A program made the position numbers and the translations under genes. Of a stretch of 23,393 nucleotides of DNA, positions 5,135-12,709 are shown piece after piece; within the stretch, counting starts at the first letter, position 1; the number at the start of each line of letters is the position of its first letter. Source of the stretch: DASRBO01 sp035653595 (GTDB lineage: Bacteria; Actinomycetota; Acidimicrobiia; Acidimicrobiales; JAJPHE01); NCBI GenBank assembly GCA_035653595.1, contig DASRBO010000070.1, positions 1 to 23,393 on the forward strand, in the 5' to 3' direction. The notes beneath the pieces are model-generated. The model made no database searches. It was not told where the DNA came from and saw only the letters and a program-made list of their open reading frames with translations.

Positions 5135-7852
5135 CTACGTCCCCGGCGCCGCCGAGTCGGCGATGCTCACCGCCCCCGAGCCGGCCGGGGCGGGCTCGGT
5201 GGGCTCCTCCCCCAGGTCCTGGTCCATGACCGATGAGGCGGCCACCACCCCCCGGAACAGGCGGTCGGAGGCCCGGGCGGCAGCGGCGGCGGTGGCCGGA
5301 CGGGGGGCGGTGTCGGCGAGCTGGCCCAGCAGGTCGATCAGCTGCTTGATGTTGCGCACGAAGTCGCCCCCGGACATGCCGTCCTCCTCGACCACCTCGT
5401 GCAGGGGTCGCCCCGCCGCCCAGGCGTGGGCCAGCCCGGCGAAGCCGGCGTCGGGGGGGCGGGTGGCGGGCAGGCCGGCCTCCTCCTCGGCCCGGTTGAG
5501 CTCGGCCGCCAGGGCCTCGAGGCGCTGCCAGCGGTCCCTCACCGCCCTGGTGGGGAGGCCGGAGAGGTACTCGGTGGCGGCCCTGGCCTCGTAGGTGAGA
5601 CAGGACGCCAGGGCGGCCACCTCGGGGGGGTCGAGGTCGTCGAAGAGCCCCTCCCCCAGGGCCTCGGCCACCAGCAGGTCGGCCTCGTGGTAGATGCGCA
5701 CCAGCCGGCCGCCGGCCTCGGTGAGGGCCCAGTCGGCCACGTAGCCCCACTCCTCAAGCACCCGCAGCACCCGGTCGAACTGGCGGGCCAGGGACTCGGT
5801 GCGGCCCCGGATGCGGCGCTCGAAGCGCTCGGCGTCGCCCTGTAGGCGGGCGGCCCGGTCGGCGGCCCGGAGGTGGACGGCAAGGTCCGGACAGGTGGCC
5901 ACCGGATGGCCGGCCAGGGCCGGATGGCCGTGGGCCAGCGGGGGCCGCTTCCGGTTGCGCCGCTCGGGCGGCCCGGCGTCGGGCAGGTCGAGGCGGCGGA
6001 GGGCCTCGGCGGTCTGGCGCAGGAAGCGGTTGCTGGTCGGGTCATAGGGGGTCGGCAGCCCGATGCGGGCCACCACCGGCGGGGCGCTGTCGAGGTCGCG
6101 GGCCGACAGCATGATCCGGCGGGTGTCGGTGCCGACCCCGGCCAGCTTCACCTCGCCCCCCCGCCGGCGGCTGGTGCCGATCACCGCCACCCGGCCCCCG
6201 CCGGACACGCCCGGGACCAGCAGGACGTCGCCCGGCCGCACCCGGCCCAGGGCGTCGCGCACCTGCTGCCTGGGCGAGGGCTGGTCGGCCTGCACCCGGC
6301 GGGCCTCGGTCAGCAGCCGGCGGTAGTCCCAGATGTCGCCCCGGTCGCACTCGGCGGCGCGGCGGGCCTCCCCCAGCAACGACTGGGCGCGGTCGAGCTG
6401 GGACTCGAGGCGGACCACGTCGGCGTCGGCCCGGTACTGGGCGAAGGACAGGTTGAGCAGGTGGCGGGCGTGGTCGGGCGGGTAGCGCCGCACCAGGTTG
6501 GCGGCCATGTTGTAGGTGGGCCGGAACGACGAGGTCAGGGCGTAGGTGCGGTTTGACGCCAGGCTGGCCACCTGCTCGAAGGGCACGAACGGGGACCACA
6601 GCACCACGGCGTGACCGAGGTCGTCGATGCCCCTCCTCCCCGCCCGTCCGGTGAACTGGGTGTACTCGCCCGGGGTCAGGAACTCGTGGCGCTCGCCGGT
6701 GAACTTGGACAGCTTCTCGATCACGACCGAACGGGCGGGCATATTGATGCCGAGGGAGAGGGTCTCGGTGGCGAAGACCACCTTTACCAGGGCGGCGGCG
6801 AAGCAGGCCTCCACCGCCTCCTTGAACGGGGGGACCAGCCCGGCGTGATGGGCCGCCAGCCCCGCCTCGAGCCCGCTCAGCCACTCCCCATAGCCCAGGA
6901 CGCGCAGGTCGGCGTCGGAGAGGGAGGCCACCTTGGCCTCGGCGATGCCCCGGATGTGGGCGCGGTCCTCTGGCGCGGTGAGGCGGATGCCGTCGTTCAG
7001 GCACTGGCGCACGGCGTCGTCGCAGGCCGCCCGGCTGAAGATGAAGTAGATGACGGGCAGGGCGTCAGCGTCGCTCAGGGCCTCCACCACCTCGGATCTC
7101 CTGGGCGTGTAGAGCCGGCCCCGGCTGCGGCCGCGGTAGGCGGTGGGCCGGTGGGCACGGGCGTCCAGCGCCGCCGCCTCCGGGTTGGGGCGGCCGTCTA
7201 CGAAGGTCGGCAGCAGGTGGGGGGCCTGCGCCCCCCGGTCCCCCACCATGTAGTGGTTGCGCAGCTCGACGGGCCGGCGCTCCTCGATGATGGCGGCGGT
7301 GGTGCCCCTCACCGTTTCGATCCAGGCGGCGAACTCCTCGGCGTTCGAGACGGTGGCCGAAAGGCACACCAGGCGCACGGCCGGGGGCGAGTGGATGATG
7401 ACCTCCTCCCACACCGCCCCCCGGTAGGGGTTCTGGAGGTAGTGCACCTCGTCGAGCACCACGTAGCGCAGGCCCTCGAGGGCCGGTGAGCCGGCGTAGA
7501 TCATGTTGCGCAGCACCTCGGTGGTCATCACGACCACCCGGGCGTCGCCGTTGATGGAGTTGTCGCCGGTCAGGAGCCCGACCCGGCCCGGGCCGTGGGC
7601 CCGCGACAGCTCGCCGTACTTCTGGTTCGAGAGCGCCTTGAGGGGGCTGGTGTAGAACGCCTTGGCCCCCTCGGCGAGGGCCCGGGTGACGGCGTACTCG
7701 GCGACCACCGTCTTGCCCGAGCCGGTGGGGGCGGCCACCAGCACGTTGTCGCCCCGGTCGAGGGCGTCCATGGCCCGGACCTGGAAGGCGTCGGCCTCGA
7801 AGCCCAGACCGGCCAGGAAGCGGGACCGCACCGCCTCCATGTCTGGGGTCAC
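5135..7852 (-). CDS. helY: HelY-like superfamily 2 (Ski2/Mtr4-type) DEAD/DEAH-box helicase
   Basis: About 905 residues, close to the 906 of M. tuberculosis HelY and collinear with it. Motifs in order: Walker A APTGSGKT (residues 41-48), TSPLKALSNQK (Ia), LLTGDNSING, MTTEVLRNM, DEVH (134-137, motif II), SAT (165-167, motif III) and QFTGRAGRRG (motif VI). A long C-terminal part typical of Ski2-like enzymes follows. It is an ATP-dependent RNA or DNA unwinding enzyme; the exact substrate is unknown. The GTG at 7852 overlaps the tatC stop as GTGA; the ATG at 7840 is a close alternative. The frame extends further upstream but there it reads through tatC antiframe, so the longer form is not real. 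The tatC-helY order is the same as in mycobacteria. Confidence 0.9.
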   Translation of the reverse strand: MTPDMEAVRSRFLAGLGFEADAFQVRAMDALDRGDNVLVAAPTGSGKTVVAEYAVTRALAEGAKAFYTSPLKALSNQKYGELSRAHGPGRVGLLTGDNSINGDARVVVMTTEVLRNMIYAGSPALEGLRYVVLDEVHYLQNPYRGAVWEEVIIHSPPAVRLVCLSATVSNAEEFAAWIETVRGTTAAIIEERRPVELRNHYMVGDRGAQAPHLLPTFVDGRPNPEAAALDARAHRPTAYRGRSRGRLYTPRRSEVVEALSDADALPVIYFIFSRAACDDAVRQCLNDGIRLTAPEDRAHIRGIAEAKVASLSDADLRVLGYGEWLSGLEAGLAAHHAGLVPPFKEAVEACFAAALVKVVFATETLSLGINMPARSVVIEKLSKFTGERHEFLTPGEYTQFTGRAGRRGIDDLGHAVVLWSPFVPFEQVASLASNRTYALTSSFRPTYNMAANLVRRYPPDHARHLLNLSFAQYRADADVVRLESQLDRAQSLLGEARRAAECDRGDIWDYRRLLTEARRVQADQPSPRQQVRDALGRVRPGDVLLVPGVSGGGRVAVIGTSRRRGGEVKLAGVGTDTRRIMLSARDLDSAPPVVARIGLPTPYDPTSNRFLRQTAEALRRLDLPDAGPPERRNRKRPPLAHGHPALAGHPVATCPDLAVHLRAADRAARLQGDAERFERRIRGRTESLARQFDRVLRVLEEWGYVADWALTEAGGRLVRIYHEADLLVAEALGEGLFDDLDPPEVAALASCLTYEARAATEYLSGLPTRAVRDRWQRLEALAAELNRAEEEAGLPATRPPDAGFAGLAHAWAAGRPLHEVVEEDGMSGGDFVRNIKQLIDLLGQLADTAPRPATAAAAARASDRLFRGVVAASSVMDQDLGEEPTEPAPAGSGAVSIADSAAPGT

Positions 7853-8616
7853 CGCTTGAGGACCCGCCCGACCAGGATGGCCCCTTCGTAGAACACGGCG
7901 AGCGGGATGGCCAGGGCCAGCATCGAGAACGGGTCCGAGCTCGGGGTCACGATGGCGGCGAAGGCGAAGATGGCCACGATGGCCCAGCGCCGGTGGTGGG
8001 CCAGGGTTCGGGGCGAGACGACCCGGGCCACCTGGAGGAACACCAGCAGCACCGGGAACTCGAAGGCAGCTCCGAACACCGCCATCAGCAGCACGATCAG
8101 GCGCAGGTAGCTGGCCGGGCTGTAGATCGTCTGCAGGGTCGGACCGCCCACGGCGGTGAGGAAGCGCAGGGCGTGGGGGAAGGTCTCCCAGGCGGCGAAG
8201 CTGCCCAGCCCGAAGAAGACCAGGGACGCCAGCACGAAGGGCAGCGAGTAGCGCTTCTCGTGCGGGTGCAGGCCCGGGGTCACGAACCGCCACAGCTCCC
8301 ACAGCACCACCGGCAGGGCCAGGACCAGGCCGCCCCAGGTCGCCACCTTGAGCCGGATGCTGAGCCCGTCGAGGGGCCCGGTCACGAACAGGGTGCAGGG
8401 ACGGTGGGGGCCAACCACGGCGCAGTAGGGGTGGACGAAGAAGCGCAGGATCGACGGGTAGAAGAAGAAGGCCACCAACGCCCCGGCCGCCACCGCCGCC
8501 ATGGCCACGATGAGCCGGCGGCGCAGCTCGGCCAGGTGCTCGGCCAGGGTCATGGTGGCCTCGGGGTCGACCCGCCTCCGGCCAAAGCGCCGCCAGGGGC
8601 CGGCGAGGACGGCCAT
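7849..8616 (-). CDS. tatC: Sec-independent protein translocase TatC
   Basis: 255 residues from the ATG at 8616, with six hydrophobic segments, the size and topology of TatC, the twin-arginine signal receptor in the membrane. Hallmarks visible: the N-terminal MTLAEHLAELRRRL, then FVTPGLHPHEKR after the second/third segments, and FGAAFEFPV with the conserved Glu in the Phe-Glu pair (equivalent to Glu170 of E. coli TatC). An arginine-rich stretch (WRRFGRRR) precedes the first helix. The gene starts 16 bp after the tatB stop and ends in a GTGA overlap with helY, so the genes are translationally linked. An upstream in-frame extension overlaps tatB and is not supported. Confidence 0.92.
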   Translation of the reverse strand: MAVLAGPWRRFGRRRVDPEATMTLAEHLAELRRRLIVAMAAVAAGALVAFFFYPSILRFFVHPYCAVVGPHRPCTLFVTGPLDGLSIRLKVATWGGLVLALPVVLWELWRFVTPGLHPHEKRYSLPFVLASLVFFGLGSFAAWETFPHALRFLTAVGGPTLQTIYSPASYLRLIVLLMAVFGAAFEFPVLLVFLQVARVVSPRTLAHHRRWAIVAIFAFAAIVTPSSDPFSMLALAIPLAVFYEGAILVGRVLKR

Positions 8617-8632
8617 CAGCCCGGGCCCGGCA

Positions 8633-9004
8633 CTAGTTGAGGCTGGGGTCGCCCGGAGGCGGACCCAGCTCGCCGGAGCCGGCACCCACGGTCACCGCCG
8701 GCCCCAGCACCGGAGGGGGGCCGGGGCGGGGACCCTGGTCCGGTCCTGACAGCAGCCCGGCGGCGGTGCTGCGCCAGACCTGGGTGGTCGCCCGCCACTC
8801 CTGGATCGGCGAGGCCAGGTCGGAGGCGAGGTCGTTGCCCTCGAAGGCGTCGCGGACCTGGTCCTGCAGGCCGGTGCTGATGCGGCGCAGCTCGGCGATC
8901 ACCCGTCCGGCGGTGCGGGCCGCCTGCGGCAGCTTCTCCGGCCCCAGGACCACCAGGGCGATGGCCAGCAGGACGAGGAACTTGGCCGAAATGAGCCCGC
9001 CCAC
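8633..9004 (-). CDS. tatB: Twin-arginine translocase subunit, TatB-like (TatA/TatB family)
   Basis: 123 residues from the GTG at 9004. A short N-terminal membrane helix (about residues 4-20) is followed by GPEKLP and then a long amphipathic helix (LPQAARTAGRVIAELRRIS). A Pro/Gly-rich tail of about 45 residues completes the protein. The VVLGPEKLP hinge and the length resemble TatB more than TatA (which usually has FGxKKLP). In mycobacteria the gene at this place is tatA, so orthology alone would say TatA. It forms the translocation complex with the TatC encoded 16 bp downstream. TAGAGT 7 nt before the GTG supports the start. Confidence 0.85.
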   Translation of the reverse strand: MGGLISAKFLVLLAIALVVLGPEKLPQAARTAGRVIAELRRISTGLQDQVRDAFEGNDLASDLASPIQEWRATTQVWRSTAAGLLSGPDQGPRPGPPPVLGPAVTVGAGSGELGPPPGDPSLN

Positions 9005-9011
9005 GGGACCG

Positions 9012-9017
9012 ACTCTA
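9012..9017 (-). promoter_or_regulatory. Putative -10 element (TAGAGT) of the tatB-tatC-helY-thyX-like unit
   Basis: On the minus strand TAGAGT is followed by 7 nt and then the tatB GTG, a leaderless layout. It lies 30 bp downstream of the terminator hairpin at 9048-9076, as expected for a new transcription unit. Confidence 0.45.
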
Positions 9018-9047
9018 CCGGGCCGCCCCCTGCCCGCAGAAAGCAAG

Positions 9048-9076
9048 CCGCCCGGTCCGCGGAACGGACCGGGCGG
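9048..9076 (-). terminator. Strong hairpin terminator after the zinc-ribbon gene
   Basis: A perfect 12-bp stem (CCGCCCGGTCCG and its complement) surrounds a 5-nt loop. On the minus strand it is followed by CTTGCTTTCTG, a short T-rich stretch. It lies 41 bp after the stop of the gene at 9118-9483 and separates it from tatB. Confidence 0.75.
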
Positions 9077-9117
9077 GAAATCGGGGCGGGCGGGCCGCCT
9101 CCGGGGGAATCGACGAT

Positions 9118-9483
9118 TCAGGCGCCGTCCTGCTCGACCACCTGGGCCGTGGCCTGCTCGAACCAGCCCTCCTGGCCCAGCAGGAAGTGGAACTCGAGGA
9201 TGTCGTCCCAGGTGATGGGGGCGCCGTAGTGGGGCTCGTCCAGCTCGGCCGGCATCTGCCAGATGCGCAGCTCGACCCCGGAGGAGACCAGCACGTCCAC
9301 CACCCTGGACTCGGTCGGCTTGCACACCATGAGCCGGCAGTCCGGGCAGCGGAAGGCGTAGGACGCCTGTGAGGTGGTGGTGCAGACCAGTACCTGGACC
9401 TCGGCGGCGGTGAGCTCCACGTCCCCACAGCTGGGGCAGCTGGCCCTGATGGTCGCCACCCTGGATTCAGCCTCACGCTTCAT
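9118..9483 (-). CDS. Small zinc-ribbon protein of unknown function
   Basis: 121 residues from the ATG at 9483 (MKREAESRVATI). Two CxxC knuckles, CPSC at 16-19 and CPDC at 46-49, separated by 26 residues, form a likely zinc ribbon. The remainder is mixed alpha/beta and ends in an acidic, aromatic-rich part (TWDDILEFHFLLGQEGWFEQ). I do not recognise the family. It could be a transcription-associated or nucleic-acid-binding protein, but nothing beyond the cysteines shows this. AAGG lies 6 nt before the ATG, and a 14-bp palindrome sits directly upstream. It is a single-gene unit with its own terminator, between lepB and tatB, where mycobacteria carry pafB and pafC. Confidence 0.72.
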   Translation of the reverse strand: MKREAESRVATIRASCPSCGDVELTAAEVQVLVCTTTSQASYAFRCPDCRLMVCKPTESRVVDVLVSSGVELRIWQMPAELDEPHYGAPITWDDILEFHFLLGQEGWFEQATAQVVEQDGA

Positions 9484-9491
9484 GGGAACCT

Positions 9492-9505
9492 TGATCGGCC
9501 GATCA
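9492..9505. promoter_or_regulatory. 14-bp perfect palindrome (TGATCGGCCGATCA), possible operator
   Basis: It lies 8 bp upstream of the zinc-ribbon start codon. A perfect, uninterrupted palindrome this long is unusual in a short intergenic region and would suit a dimeric repressor acting at or just after the transcription start. No promoter hexamers are clear. Confidence 0.4.
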
Positions 9506-9591
9506 GGTCCAGGAGTTGAGCGCGGCCACCGACAAATCTCGCCTACCCCCCGCAATGGCGCGAACGGGCCGGCCCGGCGCGACCGGAGGGC

Positions 9592-10197
9592 CTACAGGAG
9601 GCCGAGGCGCGAAAGGGGCCAGATGCGCACGAAAGCCCGGCCGATGATGTTGGACGCCGGTATGGTCCGGAAGTAGCGGCTGTCCTTGGAGTCGGGCCGG
9701 TTGTCGCCCATGAGGAAGTAGCGGTTGGGCGGGATCTTCTGCTCCTGCACCGGTGGCCCGAGGACGGTGCCCGGAGGCAGGTACGGCTCAGGCAGGGGGT
9801 GCCCGTTGATGTAGATGGTGTTGCCCCGGCTCTGGATGGTGTCGCCGGGCAGTCCGACCACCCGCTTGATCAGGTCGTCGATGCCTGGCCCGGCGCTCTC
9901 CCCCGCCGGCAGGGTGAACACCACGATGTCGCCCCGGTGGACCGGGTGGAAGTCGTAGGCCAGCTTGTTGACGAAGACCCGGTCCCCGTCCTGCAGGGTG
10001 GGCACCATCGAAGGCGACGGGATGAAGAAGGTCTGCAGGACGAAGGTCTTGACCAGGAAGGCGGCGCCCAGGGCCAGGGCGATGACCGCCCCCCACTCGA
10101 GGGGCGAGCGCCACCACGGGCGCGCCGGTGCAGGGGGCTCCTCGGTCACCGGCGGCCCGAACGGGTCCTGCTCCTGGGAGGCGGGATCGGAGCTCAC
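9592..10197 (-). CDS. lepB: Signal peptidase I
   Basis: 201 residues from GTG; cleaves signal peptides from secreted proteins at the outer face of the membrane. A Pro-rich cytoplasmic N-terminus (about 30 residues) is followed by one membrane helix (about 35-57). Family boxes: PSPSMVPTL with catalytic Ser63, the box KRVVGLPGD with the general-base Lys111, and GDNRPDSKDSR (164-174). It lacks the larger periplasmic insert of E. coli LepB, as is usual in Gram-positives. The GTG overlaps the pafA stop as GTGA, so expression should follow pafA. A link between a Pup ligase and signal peptidase is not known; the arrangement may be chance packing. Confidence 0.93.
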   Translation of the reverse strand: MSSDPASQEQDPFGPPVTEEPPAPARPWWRSPLEWGAVIALALGAAFLVKTFVLQTFFIPSPSMVPTLQDGDRVFVNKLAYDFHPVHRGDIVVFTLPAGESAGPGIDDLIKRVVGLPGDTIQSRGNTIYINGHPLPEPYLPPGTVLGPPVQEQKIPPNRYFLMGDNRPDSKDSRYFRTIPASNIIGRAFVRIWPLSRLGLL

Positions 10198-11552
10198 AGG
10201 CCGGCGATCAGCTTCTCCACCCGCTCGTCATGGGCCTTGAACGGGTCCTTGCACAGCACCGTGCGCTGAGCCTGGTCGTTGAGCTTGAGGTGCACCCAGT
10301 CAACGGTGAAATCCCGCCGGCGCTCCTTGGCCCGCTTGATGAACTCCCCCCGCAGCCGGGCCCTGGTCGTCTGGGGAGGAACGTCGATGGCGGTCTGGAT
10401 GGCCTCGTCGGTGCAGGTGCGCTCGACCATGCCCCGGTCCTGCAGGCGGTAGAACAGCCCGCGCTCGCGGCTCACGTCGTGGTACTGCAGGTCCAGCAGC
10501 GCCACCCGAGGATGGGTGAGGGGGATGTTGTGGCGCTCGCGGTAGGACTCGATGAGACGGTGCTTGATGACCCAGTCGCACTCGCGGTCGAGGCTCAGGG
10601 GGTCCTTGTCCAGGGCGGTAAGGCAGTGCTCCCACATGCCCAGCGCCTGCTCCTCGAGGGGGCTCAGCCCCTTCTGCTCGTGGTAGCGCAGGGCGCGGCT
10701 GAGGTACTCGGACTGGATGTCGAGGGCGCTGGCCTCACGCCCGTTGGCCAGGCGCACCTTGCGCCGGCAGGTCGGGTCGTGGCTCACCTCGCGGATGGCC
10801 CGGATGGGGTTCTCGAGGGTCATGTCCCGCAGCACGACGCCCGGGTCCTCCAGCATGCGCAGCAGGATGCTGGTGGCGCCGATCTTGAGGAAGGTCGCGT
10901 ACTCGCTCATGTTCGAGTCACCCACGATCACGTGCAGGCGCCGGAAGCGCTCGGCGTCGGCGTGGGGCTCGTCGCGGGTGTTGATGATCGGCCTGCTCCT
11001 GGTGGTGGCCGACGAGACCCCCTCCCATATGTGCTCGGCCCGCTGGCTGATGCAGTAGACCGCCCCCCGGGCGGTCTGGAGGACCTTGCCCGCCCCGGCG
11101 TAGATCTGGCGGCTGACGAAGAAGGGGATGAGCACCTCGGCGTAGTGGCCGAAGTCGTCCCGCCGGCTGGTCAGGTAGTTCTCGTGGCAGCCATAGGAGT
11201 TGCCGGCGGAGTCGGTGTTGTTCTTGAAGAGGTGGATGACGCCCCGGATGCCCTCCTCCCGCAGGCGCTGCTCGGCCGACAGGAGCAGGTTCTCGAGGAT
11301 CCGCTCCCCCGCCTTGTCGTGGGCCACCAGGTCGGAGATGGAGTCGCACTCCGGGGTGGCGTACTCGGGGTGGCTGCCGACGTCTAGGTAGAGCCGAGCC
11401 CCGTTCTCGAGAAAGACGTTGCTGGAGCGTCCCCAGCTCACCACCCGCCGGAAGAGGTAGCGGGCCACCTCGTCGGGGCTCAGGCGCCGTTGGCCCCGGA
11501 GCGTGCAGGTGACCCCGTACTCGTTCTCGAGGCCGAATATGCGCCGCTCCAT
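10194..11552 (-). CDS. pafA: Pup--protein ligase PafA
   Basis: 452 residues, the same length as M. tuberculosis PafA. PafA uses ATP to phosphorylate the C-terminal Glu of Pup and joins it to a lysine of a target protein. Glu9 in GLENEYG is the likely Mg-binding residue and Asp57 in LYLDVGSHPEY the catalytic base. Long blocks are near identical to the mycobacterial enzyme, including HLFKNNTDSAGNSYGCHEN, AEHIWEGVSSATTRSRPI and the C-terminal FTVDWVHLKLNDQAQRTVLC. I chose the ATG at 11552 (MERRIFGLENEYG) because it aligns with known PafA; the frame is open further upstream but lies in the divergent gene. The gene is separated from prcA by an opposite-strand gene, so it has its own promoter. Confidence 0.96.
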   Translation of the reverse strand: MERRIFGLENEYGVTCTLRGQRRLSPDEVARYLFRRVVSWGRSSNVFLENGARLYLDVGSHPEYATPECDSISDLVAHDKAGERILENLLLSAEQRLREEGIRGVIHLFKNNTDSAGNSYGCHENYLTSRRDDFGHYAEVLIPFFVSRQIYAGAGKVLQTARGAVYCISQRAEHIWEGVSSATTRSRPIINTRDEPHADAERFRRLHVIVGDSNMSEYATFLKIGATSILLRMLEDPGVVLRDMTLENPIRAIREVSHDPTCRRKVRLANGREASALDIQSEYLSRALRYHEQKGLSPLEEQALGMWEHCLTALDKDPLSLDRECDWVIKHRLIESYRERHNIPLTHPRVALLDLQYHDVSRERGLFYRLQDRGMVERTCTDEAIQTAIDVPPQTTRARLRGEFIKRAKERRRDFTVDWVHLKLNDQAQRTVLCKDPFKAHDERVEKLIAGL

Positions 11553-11560
11553 GTCGGCCC

Positions 11561-11570
11561 ACGGTACCGT
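11561..11570. promoter_or_regulatory. Palindromic bidirectional -10 element (ACGGTACCGT) between pafA and the DUF2007-like gene
   Basis: The perfect 10-bp palindrome presents TACCGT on both strands. On the plus strand it ends 7 nt before the GTG at 11578; on the minus strand it ends 8 nt before the ATG at 11552. Both transcripts would be leaderless, with their -10 elements overlapping by two bases. Neither direction has a clear -35. Confidence 0.5.
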
Positions 11571-11577
11571 TCCGGTC

Positions 11578-11925
11578 GTGCCGGCGAAACGCATGGTGCA
11601 CCTGACCACGGCGTCGGGTTCGTTCCATGCCCGGGTTCTGGTCGCCCGCCTGGGCTCGGAGGGCATCGTGGCCTGCCTCCGGGGCGACTCCCAGGGCCCC
11701 TATCCGCTCGGCGGTCCGGTCGAGGTCCTGGTGGAGGAGGACGTGGTGGCCGAGGCCCACGGACTGCTGGCCGCCGATGCCGAGGCCGCCGACCTGGCCC
11801 GGCGGGTGGACGACGCCATCGGGGTGGCGCATCTCGACCGGTCGGGCCGCCCGTGGCTGGTTGGGCTGGCTCTGGCCGCCATCGTGGTGATGCTGGCGGT
11901 CGGGTTCCTGGCCCACCTGGTCTAG
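11578..11925 (+). CDS. DUF2007-like small protein with C-terminal membrane anchor
   Basis: 115 residues from the GTG at 11578. The N-terminal part (about 8-70) has the pattern of the DUF2007 putative signal-transducing domain: FHARVLVARLGSEGIVACL, a glycine-rich turn (GPYPLGG), then VEVLVEEDVVAEAHGLL. A charged linker leads to a single hydrophobic helix at the very C-terminus (about 93-115), so the domain would face the cytoplasm from a tail anchor. No function is known for the domain. The gene is the only one on the plus strand inside the proteasome region and diverges from pafA by 25 bp. An ATG at 11593 is an alternative start, but the -10 spacing favours the GTG. Confidence 0.7.
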   Translation: MPAKRMVHLTTASGSFHARVLVARLGSEGIVACLRGDSQGPYPLGGPVEVLVEEDVVAEAHGLLAADAEAADLARRVDDAIGVAHLDRSGRPWLVGLALAAIVVMLAVGFLAHLV

Positions 11926-11958
11926 ACATCCCACCACCGCGAGCGCCCCGAGGACGGG

Positions 11959-11992
11959 CGGTCGACCAGGGCGGACCGGTCAACCAGGGCGG
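11959..11992. repeat. Two 16-bp direct repeats in the convergent gap between the DUF2007-like gene and prcA
   Basis: CGGTCGACCAGGGCGG (11959-11974) and CGGTCAACCAGGGCGG (11977-11992) differ at one base and are 18 bp apart. A weaker third copy (GGTCGACCGGGGAGG) begins near 12009. The 103-bp gap holds no gene and no clear terminator. Confidence 0.45.
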
Positions 11993-12028
11993 GGTTAGAC
12001 CACGGCAGGGTCGACCGGGGAGGACCGG

Positions 12029-12709
12029 TCAGGCCAGGAGGGAGGCGAGCTCCTCGCCCTCCACCCGTCGGAAGGCCCGGCGCCCGTTGCTGCGGGCCAG
12101 CACGGCGACCTCGAGGTTGTCGTCGGGGCCGATGGTGCGCTCGGGACCGGCCAGGGCTGCCACCGCCGCCTTGAAGGCGTCCTTGAGGCTCATGGCCTCC
12201 GACCACGACTGGGTCAGGCGCTCGGTGATGACCTCGGCCTCTCCGCCGAGCACCGCGAAGTGCTGCTCGTCGACCATGATCCCGTCGTAGGAGATGCGGT
12301 AGAGGGAGTCCCCTCCGGCGGCGGTGCCCACCTCGGCCACCAGGATCTCCACCTCCATGGGCTTCATCTCGTGGGTGAAGACCTGGTTGAGGTACTGACC
12401 GTAGATGTTGGCCAGCGAGCGGGCATCCACATCTTCGCGGCTGTAGGCGAAGCCCTTGGTGTCGGCGTGGCGCACCCCGGCCACCCGCAGCTGGTCGAAC
12501 TCGTTGAACTTGCCCACCCCGGCAAAGGCGATGCGGTCGTAGATCTCTGAGACCTTGTGGAGGGTGTTCGAGGTGTTCTCGGTCACGATCAGGATGCCGT
12601 CCGAGTAGGCCAGGGCCACCAGGGGCCGGCCCCGGGCGATGTTCTTGCGGGCGTAGTCGGCCCGGTCCCGCATGACCTGCTCGGGCGGGACGTAGAAGGG
12701 CATGCTCAT
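12029..12709 (-). CDS. prcA: 20S proteasome alpha subunit
   Basis: 226 residues. Alpha subunits form the outer rings of the 20S core and gate entry to the chamber. The N-terminus MSMPFYVPPEQVMRDRADYA matches the gating segment of actinobacterial PrcA. The following RGRPLVALAYSDGILIVTEN and YDRIAFAGVGKFNEFDQLR are typical of the alpha fold, and no catalytic Thr is present. The extreme C-terminus (EELASLLA) lacks the gating motifs known from other species. The ATG overlaps the prcB stop as ATGA, which would couple synthesis of the two subunits. Confidence 0.95.
   Translation of the reverse strand: MSMPFYVPPEQVMRDRADYARKNIARGRPLVALAYSDGILIVTENTSNTLHKVSEIYDRIAFAGVGKFNEFDQLRVAGVRHADTKGFAYSREDVDARSLANIYGQYLNQVFTHEMKPMEVEILVAEVGTAAGGDSLYRISYDGIMVDEQHFAVLGGEAEVITERLTQSWSEAMSLKDAFKAAVAALAGPERTIGPDDNLEVAVLARSNGRRAFRRVEGEELASLLA

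Noticed and set aside
2945..5236. Very long plus-strand open frame (over 700 codons) with a Ser-rich beginning
   Set aside because: It is antisense to the DUF4193 and ThyX-like genes. The Ser-rich part is the complement of the Asp/Glu codons, and the minus-strand proteins have clear motifs.
7853..8302. N-terminal extension of HelY to about 1055 residues
   Set aside because: It lies entirely inside tatC in another frame. The start overlapping the tatC stop gives the length of known HelY.
10128..11387. Long plus-strand open frame opposite lepB and pafA
   Set aside because: Shadow of GC-rich coding DNA; PafA on the minus strand is unambiguous.
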